A stretch of 64,000 bases of DNA. Source: Polaribacter sp. SA4-10. GTDB taxonomy: Bacteria; Bacteroidota; Bacteroidia; Flavobacteriales; Flavobacteriaceae. The translations under genes were made by a program, and so were the position numbers. The notes under the pieces are model-generated. The model ran no database searches, was not told the origin of the DNA, and saw only the letters and a program-made list of their open reading frames with translations. Positions 1 to 6,876 of this stretch are shown in pieces. The number at the start of each line of letters is the position of its first letter. The stretch's first letter is position 1. Location of the stretch: the NCBI RefSeq assembly GCF_002163835.1, contig NZ_CP019331.1, positions 496,001 through 560,000 on the forward strand. The letters are read 5' to 3'.

Positions 1-319
1 TTAATGTTGTTCCAGAGTTTAGTACATCATCAACTAAAACCAAAGGTTTATTTTTATATTCTTTAACTTCAAGTGAAGTAGTAATTTCACTTAAAGGATT
101 TTTTTTATCTATCCTTACTTCACATAAAGATACTTCTAAAGGTGAAATTTTCTGAAGAGCAGTAACAATTTTTTTTGCAAAAACATATCCATTACCAATA
201 ATACCAGCTATTACAACCTCTTTTTCTGAACTATTATTTTCATAAATTTGAAAAGCAATTCGTTTAATTTTTTGCTCAATTTGTATTGAACTTAATATTA
301 TATTATTTGTTGTTGTCAT
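1..319 (-). CDS. Phosphoribosyltransferase family protein, partial (runs off left edge)
   Basis: About 106 N-terminal codons are visible and the frame continues past base 1. The last visible residues read VLVDDVLNSGTTL, which is the PRPP-binding signature of type I phosphoribosyltransferases (two acidic residues after hydrophobics, then a GTT loop). Members of this family transfer phosphoribose to purines or pyrimidines; some, such as PyrR, are regulators. The visible part does not distinguish a salvage enzyme from a PyrR-like regulator. The ATG (317-319) overlaps the TGA of the upstream S4-domain gene as ATGA, so the two are probably translationally coupled. Confidence 0.75.
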   Translation of the reverse strand, partial: MTTTNNIILSSIQIEQKIKRIAFQIYENNSSEKEVVIAGIIGNGYVFAKKIVTALQKISPLEVSLCEVRIDKKNPLSEITTSLEVKEYKNKPLVLVDDVLNSGTTL

Positions 320-696
320 ATCTCTGTAGTTGTATCTTCTTGATAATCATCAATATCTCTTCTGTCTTTTTTTGTTGGTCTTCCAGCACCTTTTTTCCTG
401 TAATAATCTTTAGAATACTTTAAAAGCTCAGTTTTTTCAAACTCTTCTTTTGGAGTAACATCTTTTCTATAAATACTAACCAGTTTTGCGCCAACTCTAC
501 TTTCTGGTAAATCTAAAACTTTTATTTGATAATTAATTTGGTTTTTTCTAACAATAATTAATTCATTACCAAAAACTTCTTTAGAAGGTTTTATATTTTT
601 TAATTCAATTTTCACTTGTCCTTTCTTACAGGCTGCTGTGGCTAAACTTCGAGTTTTAAAAACTCGAATACACCATAAATATTTATCAATTCTCAT
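316..696 (-). CDS. S4-domain RNA-binding protein, Hsp15 (HslR) type
   Basis: A 126-residue basic protein starting MRIDKYLWCIRVFKTRS, the opening of the Hsp15/YrfH branch of S4 RNA-binding domains. The S4 fold occupies roughly residues 1-60 and the C-terminal half is lysine- and arginine-rich (KKGAGRPTKKDRR). Hsp15 of E. coli binds free 50S subunits carrying nascent chains and helps recycle stalled ribosomes; the same role is inferred here from family membership only. It overlaps the downstream phosphoribosyltransferase start by four bases (ATGA) and is probably co-transcribed with it. Confidence 0.85.
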   Translation of the reverse strand: MRIDKYLWCIRVFKTRSLATAACKKGQVKIELKNIKPSKEVFGNELIIVRKNQINYQIKVLDLPESRVGAKLVSIYRKDVTPKEEFEKTELLKYSKDYYRKKGAGRPTKKDRRDIDDYQEDTTTEI

Positions 697-775
697 AAAA
701 AAAGTTAAAATATAACGTTTGTCTTTTTACAAAGGTATAAAAATGGTAAATTGCGCGCTCAAATTTTAAGGTTAA

Positions 776-1579
776 ATGAATAAAATAAAAAATATTATAG
801 GACTAATTGTATTAAGTATTGTTCTTTACTCATGTGGTAATAGTAATGGAATAGTTAATCCTTATGCTGATTTTGATTATGAAGCGCAAGCATTAATTGA
901 TAATGATACTTTAACTAATTTTCTAAAGAATCATTATTTTGATGAAAGTAAAGACTCTATTGTGCTATTAGTTTCTGGAAAAACATCTCTTTTTGATGAT
1001 GATAAATTAGTAACTATGAATGTTTCTGAAAATGATATAGATTATGAATTGTTTGTATATGTTGCTGAAATGGGAGATCCATCACCTAACCCAGATAAAG
1101 GAAACCCTTCTATTGTAGATTCTGTATTTGTAAAATATTATGGACAACAAATTTTAACTACTAAATCTTTAGATACTGCTTTTGATTTTAATACAAGTGG
1201 TATTTGGCTTACATTAAACAATGTAATTAAAGGATGGAGTTATGGCTATACAAAACTTAAAGGTGGTAGTTTAAAAAAAGAACCAAATGGAGATGTTTTT
1301 AATGGACCAATAACATATTTAAATGTAGGTAAAGGTATTTTATTTATACCTTCAGGATTAGCTTATCCTTCAAGTAATCCCAATAATTTTTCTAATCCTT
1401 TGATTAATCAAAATATAATTTTTTATATAGACTTGTTAGATTTTGTTGCTGATACTGATCATGATAATGATGGCATACCTTCTATAATGGAAGATGCTGA
1501 TGGCGATGGAGACCCTTCAAATGATTTTAGTGATTTAGACAATCCAACTATCCCAGATTATTTAAATCCGAATATATAA
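776..1579 (+). CDS. FKBP-type peptidyl-prolyl isomerase-like lipoprotein with acidic calcium-binding-like tail
   Basis: A 267-residue protein with a lipoprotein signal peptide ending at Cys20 (LYSCG). Residues about 110-205 look like an FKBP domain: the stretch VIKGWSYGYTKLKGG followed by ILFIPSGLAYPS matches the central and C-terminal strands of that fold, although the usual LAYG is altered. The C-terminus (DHDNDGIPS, EDADGDGD, ending DNPTIPDYLNP) resembles thrombospondin type-3 or dockerin-like calcium loops. Flavobacteria carry many FKBP lipoproteins that act as periplasmic or surface foldases; that role is inferred. It stands alone between a divergent gene and a bidirectional terminator. 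Confidence 0.75.
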   Translation: MNKIKNIIGLIVLSIVLYSCGNSNGIVNPYADFDYEAQALIDNDTLTNFLKNHYFDESKDSIVLLVSGKTSLFDDDKLVTMNVSENDIDYELFVYVAEMGDPSPNPDKGNPSIVDSVFVKYYGQQILTTKSLDTAFDFNTSGIWLTLNNVIKGWSYGYTKLKGGSLKKEPNGDVFNGPITYLNVGKGILFIPSGLAYPSSNPNNFSNPLINQNIIFYIDLLDFVADTDHDNDGIPSIMEDADGDGDPSNDFSDLDNPTIPDYLNPNI

Positions 1580-1600
1580 TAACAATAAATTTTAATCATA

Positions 1601-1635
1601 AAAAAGGCTCTTCAAATATTTGAAGAGCCTTTTTT
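1601..1635. terminator. Bidirectional intrinsic terminator
   Basis: A perfect hairpin (AAAAGGCTCTTCAAA pairing with TTTGAAGAGCCTTTT) with an A-run on one side and a T-run on the other. It sits between two convergent genes and can serve both. Confidence 0.9.
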
Positions 1636-1654
1636 ATGAAATAAATAGTATTAA

Positions 1655-2266
1655 TTATAACTTATAAGATAAACCTAGAATGACTTGATTTACTCTTGTA
1701 TCAAAACTAACATTAGTTCCTGTTTCACGTAAGAAAGTAGATTCTATCCCAGAGAAAGCTCTTTCCCAACGAACATCAATTCCTAATTTCCCTAATTCTA
1801 TTCCTCCACCAAATTGTAGTCCAACAGTAAAACCATCACTTTTAACATCAGAAATATCATTAATACTAAAATCAGAATCAAGAATGTATTGAAAAGAAGG
1901 ACCTGCATAAATGTTACCAACTCCAAAAATCTTTTTTCCTAATAATACAGGAATATCAATTTTCTGAAAACTATATGTAGTTGTTTTTGCATTAGAAGTT
2001 CCATTATCATAAGTTAATTCATTTTCTAAATTAGTATATACTAATTCAGGTCTTATATAAAAACCAATTACAGGAATTTTAAAACGTAACCAAATACCAG
2101 CATGATAACCCGTTTTACTTTCAGCTCCATCAAAAACATCTTCACTTACGTTTTCAATAGAATTTGAGTTATAATTAATACCACCTTTTACACCAAAAGC
2201 CGCCTGAGCATTTGATATTTGGCTAAATCCAATAGCCAAACACATCATTAAAAATACTTTTTTCAT
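1655..2266 (-). CDS. Outer membrane beta-barrel protein, PorT family
   Basis: A 203-residue protein with a cleavable signal peptide (about residues 1-20, ending SNAQA). The body shows alternating amphipathic strands, a typical opening FGVKGGINYN and a C-terminal strand ending in an aromatic-poor LSYKL. This is the common outer-membrane beta-barrel (OMP_b-brl_2, PorT-like) fold of Bacteroidetes. Its substrate or partner cannot be told from sequence. It lies downstream of the transketolase C-subunit gene on the same strand with a 46-base gap and may be a separate unit. Confidence 0.75.
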   Translation of the reverse strand: MKKVFLMMCLAIGFSQISNAQAAFGVKGGINYNSNSIENVSEDVFDGAESKTGYHAGIWLRFKIPVIGFYIRPELVYTNLENELTYDNGTSNAKTTTYSFQKIDIPVLLGKKIFGVGNIYAGPSFQYILDSDFSINDISDVKSDGFTVGLQFGGGIELGKLGIDVRWERAFSGIESTFLRETGTNVSFDTRVNQVILGLSYKL

Positions 2267-2312
2267 TATTTATGTTTTTAATTTAATATCGATTTAAAAT
2301 AATAAAACTTTA

Positions 2313-3272
2313 TTACTTTCTTGCAATCACTTTTTTAACAGCAACAACAACTGCATCTGCAGTTAAACCATATTTTTCCATTAATTGAGCAGGTGTTCCA
2401 GATTCTCCAAAAGTATCATTGGTTCCTATAAACTCTTGAGGAGTTGGGGTATTAGTAGCTAAACATCTTGCAACACTTTCTCCTAAACCACCTAAAATAT
2501 TATGCTCTTCTGCAGTAACAATACAACCCGTTTTTGCAACAGATTTCAAGATAATTTCTTCATCTAAAGGTTTAATTGTATGAATATTTATTACTTCAGC
2601 AGAAATTCCTTGTTCTTCTAATTTTTCTGCTGCTTGTAAAGCTTCCCAAACTAAATGTCCTGTTGCAACAATAGTTACATCAGTTCCTTCAGTTAATTGA
2701 ATTCCTTTTCCAATTTCAAATTTTTCTTCTTTGTAATCAGGCATAAAAACAGGAACTACGGGTCTTCCAAAACGTAAATAAACAGGTCCATCAAAATCTG
2801 CAATTGCAATTGTAGCAGCTTTTGTTTGGTTGTAATCACATGTGTTTATTACAGTCATACCTGGTAACATTTTCATTAAACCAATATCTTCTAAAATTTG
2901 GTGTGTAGCTCCATCTTCTCCTAAAGTTAAACCTGCATGAGAAGCACAAATTTTAACATTTTTACCAGAATAAGCAATTGATTGGCGAATTTGGTCATAC
3001 ACTCTACCTGTAGAAAAGTTTGCAAATGTACCCGTAAAAGGAATTTTACCTCCAATTGTTAATCCTGCAGCAATTCCCATCATGTTTGCTTCTGCAATTC
3101 CAATTTGGAAAAATCTTTCTGGATGTTCTTTAATAAATTGGTTCATTTTTAAAGAACCAATTAAATCGGCACATAAAGCAACTACATTTGGGTTTGTTCT
3201 TCCTAATTCAGTTAATCCGTCTCCAAAACCAGAACGAGTATCTTTTTTTTCTGTGTACGTGTATTTTTTCAT
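2313..3272 (-). CDS. Transketolase, C-terminal subunit
   Basis: A 319-residue protein corresponding to the pyrimidine-binding and C-terminal domains of transketolase. Visible signatures are GIAEANMMGIAAGL (with the conserved catalytic-type Glu), HAGLTLGEDGATHQ, and YLRFGRP. Split transketolases of this size pair with a separate N-terminal subunit that binds the pyrophosphate of thiamine diphosphate; together they move two-carbon units in the non-oxidative pentose phosphate pathway. The N-terminal half is not next to this gene, where it is often found, nor elsewhere in the window. Upstream on the same strand is the maf-like gene (45-base gap). Confidence 0.88.
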   Translation of the reverse strand: MKKYTYTEKKDTRSGFGDGLTELGRTNPNVVALCADLIGSLKMNQFIKEHPERFFQIGIAEANMMGIAAGLTIGGKIPFTGTFANFSTGRVYDQIRQSIAYSGKNVKICASHAGLTLGEDGATHQILEDIGLMKMLPGMTVINTCDYNQTKAATIAIADFDGPVYLRFGRPVVPVFMPDYKEEKFEIGKGIQLTEGTDVTIVATGHLVWEALQAAEKLEEQGISAEVINIHTIKPLDEEIILKSVAKTGCIVTAEEHNILGGLGESVARCLATNTPTPQEFIGTNDTFGESGTPAQLMEKYGLTADAVVVAVKKVIARK

Positions 3273-3317
3273 TATAATTTGTTGTGTTGTAAAATTTGTG
3301 TAAAAATAAACTTTTAT

Positions 3318-3896
3318 TTATAAATTCATCAATTCTTTATAGAGTTTATGAACAGGTAACCCAGCAACATTAAAGTAACTTCCTTCCATTTTATTTATTG
3401 CTATAAAACCTATCCATTCTTGAATTCCATAGGCTCCAGCTTTATCTAAAGGATGGTAATTTTTAATGTAATAATTTATTTCTTCATCAGATAATTCTTT
3501 AAAATAGACAGCTGTAGTATCATTAATGATCTTTTGAAAACTTTTACTTTTAATACTTATGGATGTAATTACTTCGTGCTTTTTTCCCGATAATTCTCTT
3601 AACATTAAAAAAGCTTCTTGCTCATCTTTGGGTTTTCCTAGCGCTTTATTATTTAACCAAACAATAGTATCTGAAGTAATTAACAAATCAGTATCTTGTA
3701 AACTTAAAAAAGGTTGCGACTTTAAATCAGCTAAAAAGTCTGTGATTTCTGTACCTTTTAATTCTTTTGGATAAATTTCTTCTACTTCTTTTAATTGAAT
3801 AGAAAAATCTAAATCTAATTCTTTAAAAAATTGTTGTCTTCTTGGTGATTTTGAAGCTAAAATTACGTTGTAGTTTTTTAATTTTTCTCTTAACAT
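3318..3896 (-). CDS. maf: Maf-like nucleoside triphosphate pyrophosphatase
   Basis: A 192-residue protein with the Maf/HAM1-type start ASKSPRRQQFF (Ser-x-Arg-Arg substrate loop) near residues 15-25, the acidic centre TSDTIVW near residue 75 and a late KAGAYGIQ motif, where Lys and Gln are family hallmarks. Maf proteins hydrolyse non-canonical or modified nucleoside triphosphates to monophosphates as house-cleaning enzymes. The stop is immediately followed by neighbouring genes on the same strand; the start directly abuts the stop of the UbiA gene (3897), so it is the second or third gene of a smpB-ubiA-maf operon. Confidence 0.9.
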   Translation of the reverse strand: MLREKLKNYNVILASKSPRRQQFFKELDLDFSIQLKEVEEIYPKELKGTEITDFLADLKSQPFLSLQDTDLLITSDTIVWLNNKALGKPKDEQEAFLMLRELSGKKHEVITSISIKSKSFQKIINDTTAVYFKELSDEEINYYIKNYHPLDKAGAYGIQEWIGFIAINKMEGSYFNVAGLPVHKLYKELMNL

Positions 3897-4817
3897 TTAA
3901 TTAATTTTGAATAATAGCATTGATAAAATACCTAATAGCATTATAATTTTTAGAATATGACTAAGTTTTGAATACTCTTTTTTAGTTTCTGAAAACCATA
4001 ATTCATACATGAAATAGAGCAGTGGTAATAAGATAAAGACAATTCCATAAGATAAGAATAGAAGCTCATTTTTTAGAAATTGTAAAACAATTAAAAGGAA
4101 AACGAGTAAAATACTTGAAAAGAAAAAAGCGACTTTAGAAGCTCTTTTTCTACCAATAACTATAGGCAATGTTCTTGCTTTTATTTTTAAATCGCCTTTA
4201 ATATCTTCTATGTCTTTTATAATTTCTCTTACAAGAGTTGTTAGAAATGCGAAAAAAGAATATCCGGATACAAACAAAAAAGGAAACAAGAGTTTAAAAG
4301 CATTCTTAACATTAGCTGTAGAACTGTTAGTTTGTGTATCAAATTCAAACAATATCAGAATAAAAATTGATAGCCCAACAAAAACTGAAACTAAAAGGTT
4401 TCCAAAAAGGAGTTGCTTTTTAAAATATTTTGAATAAAAGAATAAACCAAGTATACTCCCTATAAAAATGAATGAAAAAAATAAATTTTCATTTAAGAAT
4501 GAACTATAAATCCCTAAAATTATTCCTAAAAAAGTGAGTAAAAAGTAACATATCCAAGCATTTTTTTTAGATAAAGTTGCATCAATAAAAACGTTAGCAG
4601 GTTTGTTTATTTTATCTGTTTCAATATCAAAAATATCATTAACAATATAACCTCCAGCAGTAATTGAAATAACTGATAAAACTAATATAAGAAACTCAAA
4701 GTTAGATAGATAACTATTTGTTGTAATTGAGTGAATCAACGCATATTTAGTTAAAACCATTGTTAAGAAAACCATTAAGAGGTTTTTGTAACGAATCAGT
4801 TTTAAAAAAGAAAGCAT
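3897..4817 (-). CDS. UbiA prenyltransferase, probable geranylgeranylglycerol-phosphate geranylgeranyltransferase
   Basis: A 306-residue integral membrane protein with about eight or nine hydrophobic segments. The first aspartate-rich motif NDIFDIETDKINKP lies near residues 61-74 and a second, REIIKDIEDIKGD, near 196-208; both bind the diphosphate-Mg of a prenyl donor in UbiA enzymes. In Bacteroidetes, proteins of this size and motif spelling are usually annotated as GGGP synthase-partner enzymes attaching geranylgeranyl chains to glycerol phosphates. The exact acceptor is inference. Its ATG overlaps the smpB stop by one base (TAATG), implying coupling. Confidence 0.8.
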   Translation of the reverse strand: MLSFLKLIRYKNLLMVFLTMVLTKYALIHSITTNSYLSNFEFLILVLSVISITAGGYIVNDIFDIETDKINKPANVFIDATLSKKNAWICYFLLTFLGIILGIYSSFLNENLFFSFIFIGSILGLFFYSKYFKKQLLFGNLLVSVFVGLSIFILILFEFDTQTNSSTANVKNAFKLLFPFLFVSGYSFFAFLTTLVREIIKDIEDIKGDLKIKARTLPIVIGRKRASKVAFFFSSILLVFLLIVLQFLKNELLFLSYGIVFILLPLLYFMYELWFSETKKEYSKLSHILKIIMLLGILSMLLFKIN

Positions 4818-5281
4818 TAGTTAAAGTCCTTTTTTATTCTGGCTAAATCACGTTTATTATCTCGGTCTTTTATAACTTCACGTTTATCATGAGTCTGTTT
4901 ACCTTTTGCTAATGCAATTTCTAATTTTGCAAAACCGTTATCATTTATAAACAATCGTAAAGGAACAATCGTATTTCCTTTTGCTTCAACATCTTTTTTT
5001 AAGCTACGTAGTTCGCGTTTATTCATCAATAATCTACGTTCACTTTTTGGCTTGTGATTAAAATGATGGCCAAACATATACTCTTGAATGTACATATTTA
5101 CTATAAATAATTCTCCACGATCATTAAACTCACAAAAACTTTCTGTAATTCTAGCTTGACTTAGTCTTATAGATTTTATTTCTGTTCCAGTTAATTGAAT
5201 TCCAGCAACAAATTTGTCTAGAATTTCAAATTCGAAACGTGCCTTTTTATTCTTTATGTTTATTTTTTTCTGAACAGTCAT
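4817..5281 (-). CDS. smpB: SsrA-binding protein SmpB
   Basis: A 154-residue protein with the SmpB signatures GTEIKSIR (near 35-42), the central basic region around LLMNKRELRSL, and the C-terminal tail KGKQTHDKREVIKDRD that enters the mRNA channel. SmpB binds the tRNA-like part of tmRNA and is needed for trans-translation on stalled ribosomes. Length is normal for the family. First gene of the minus-strand run smpB-ubiA-maf. Confidence 0.97.
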   Translation of the reverse strand: MTVQKKINIKNKKARFEFEILDKFVAGIQLTGTEIKSIRLSQARITESFCEFNDRGELFIVNMYIQEYMFGHHFNHKPKSERRLLMNKRELRSLKKDVEAKGNTIVPLRLFINDNGFAKLEIALAKGKQTHDKREVIKDRDNKRDLARIKKDFN

Positions 5282-5384
5282 AGACTGGTTTTAATTTAAA
5301 TAATTTTAACAAAGATACATTTTTGATTAAGATAAAGAAGTGTAATTTTACATCGAGTTAACCAAACAAAATAAACAAAACAAG

Positions 5385-6113
5385 ATGCGACATATTTTAC
5401 TCTTTTCACTACTATTTTTTCTTTCATGCAAACCTTCTGAAGCTAAATTAACAGCCCAACAAATTATAGATAAAAGTATTTTGTATTCTGGTGCAGACAA
5501 AGTAGCTAATTCTGAAATTACATTCAAATTTAGAGATAAAGAATATTTTGCATACCGTGAAAACGGAGCCTATAAATTGATTAGAGAATTTGATTCTGTA
5601 ATTGATGGTTTAACAAACGATGGTTTTAGGAGATTTGTTAATTTAAAAGAACAAAACTTATCAGAAAAAGAGATTTCTAGCTTTTCAAATTCAGTAAATT
5701 CTGTACATTATTTTTCTGTTTTGCCTTTTGGTTTAAATGATGAAGCTGTTATTAAAAAATTATTACCATCATCAACCATAAAAGGAAAAGAGTATTATAA
5801 AATTGAAGTTACCTTTTCTGAAAATGGAGGAGGAGAAGACTTTGAAGATGTTTTTATTTATTGGGTTGGAAAAGAGGATTTTTTAGTTGATTATTTAGCG
5901 TATTCTTATCACACAAATGGTGGTGGAAAACGTTTTAGAGTCTTAAAAGAACAATGTGTAAAAAACGGAATTCGTTTTGTAGATTATCATAATTACAAGC
6001 CATTATCAGCTTCAACTAAATTAATTGATGCAGACAAAGCTTTTGAAAATAATCAACTTAAGAAAGTATCTGAAATTGTTTTAAAGGATATAGAAGTTAT
6101 CATTATAGAGTAA
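5385..6113 (+). CDS. Lipoprotein of the DUF6503 type
   Basis: A 242-residue protein with a short lipobox (LFFLSCKP, Cys15). The start LTAQQIIDKSILYSGADKV and the overall layout (a beta-rich LolA-like or LppX-like body that reports on a fading membrane-bound ligand) resemble the flavobacterial DUF6503 family; I recognise this by pattern, not by search. No enzyme motifs are visible. It is a single gene, divergent from smpB, with a 103-base promoter region between them. Confidence 0.6.
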   Translation: MRHILLFSLLFFLSCKPSEAKLTAQQIIDKSILYSGADKVANSEITFKFRDKEYFAYRENGAYKLIREFDSVIDGLTNDGFRRFVNLKEQNLSEKEISSFSNSVNSVHYFSVLPFGLNDEAVIKKLLPSSTIKGKEYYKIEVTFSENGGGEDFEDVFIYWVGKEDFLVDYLAYSYHTNGGGKRFRVLKEQCVKNGIRFVDYHNYKPLSASTKLIDADKAFENNQLKKVSEIVLKDIEVIIIE

Positions 6114-6250
6114 AAATAATTTAATTTTTAGAAGCCATTTCCTGGGTTACACACTCGTTTTTTTATTAAAAAAAAATAAAAAAGAGGGCAAACAATGGTT
6201 TCAATAAGGGCTAAATTTGTTTACCGATCTCGTTTTATATAAGAAAATAA

Positions 6251-6751
6251 TTACCTATTTATTTTCTTTACAATACTTGTTTTTTTATCACCTTTTAAAG
6301 TAATTATATAAAGACTATAATTGTCATGATCATCCATATTTGGGTATTCATTATTATCCAGAATTTTATTTGCAAAAACAGGAGTTGTATTGCTATGACC
6401 AACAACTAAAACAGTTTTTCCTTTTGTATCATTTTTAAAAATGGAATCATACATATTTCTAGGGTCGTAACTTTTAATTTTTAGATTTTTACTTTCTGCA
6501 GTTCGTTTTGCAGTTTGTTGAGTTCTATTATAATTTGTAGAATACACAGCATCTAATTCAATATCTTTAAAATATACGGCCCATTTTTTTGCTCTTTCCA
6601 AGCCTTTTTCATTCAAATTAGGATTTCTATCTTTTTCGTCTGTTCTCTCTTTTTCTGCATGACGAATTAAATAATACGTTGTGGTTTCATCTGAAATACA
6701 AGAACTGAATAGACTAAAAACGAATACAAAAAGGAATAGAAATTTTTTCAT
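6251..6751 (-). CDS. Histidine phosphatase family lipoprotein
   Basis: A 166-residue protein with lipobox FSSC (Cys18). The catalytic RHAE motif is at residues 30-33, followed by LNEKGLERA and a second conserved histidine in VVGHSNT. These are the two histidines of the phosphoglycerate-mutase/SixA fold. The substrate is unknown; small secreted members often act on phosphorylated sugars or inositol phosphates. It stands alone, followed downstream by the UbiA-independent intergenic spacer and preceded by a palindromic repeat at 6805-6868. Confidence 0.85.
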   Translation of the reverse strand: MKKFLFLFVFVFSLFSSCISDETTTYYLIRHAEKERTDEKDRNPNLNEKGLERAKKWAVYFKDIELDAVYSTNYNRTQQTAKRTAESKNLKIKSYDPRNMYDSIFKNDTKGKTVLVVGHSNTTPVFANKILDNNEYPNMDDHDNYSLYIITLKGDKKTSIVKKINR

Positions 6752-6804
6752 AATAAAAGATTTAAAGCACGAATATAGTTAAAAAAGAAAAAGTGATTAA
6801 AAAT

Positions 6805-6868
6805 GTCATTGCGAGGCAAGAAGCAATCTGTTTATTAAATAAGAGATTGCTTCGTACCTCGCAATGAC
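6805..6868. repeat. REP-like palindrome between clpB and the histidine phosphatase gene
   Basis: Two 25-base arms (6805-6829 and 6844-6868) are inverted complements with two mismatches, separated by 14 bases. The outer arm reads GTCATTGCGAGG, a sequence I recall as a widely scattered intergenic palindrome in Bacteroidetes and other phyla. It lies just 8 bases past the clpB stop and could also stabilise or end that transcript, but it lacks a T-run. Confidence 0.8.
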
Positions 6869-6876
6869 GTTAATTA

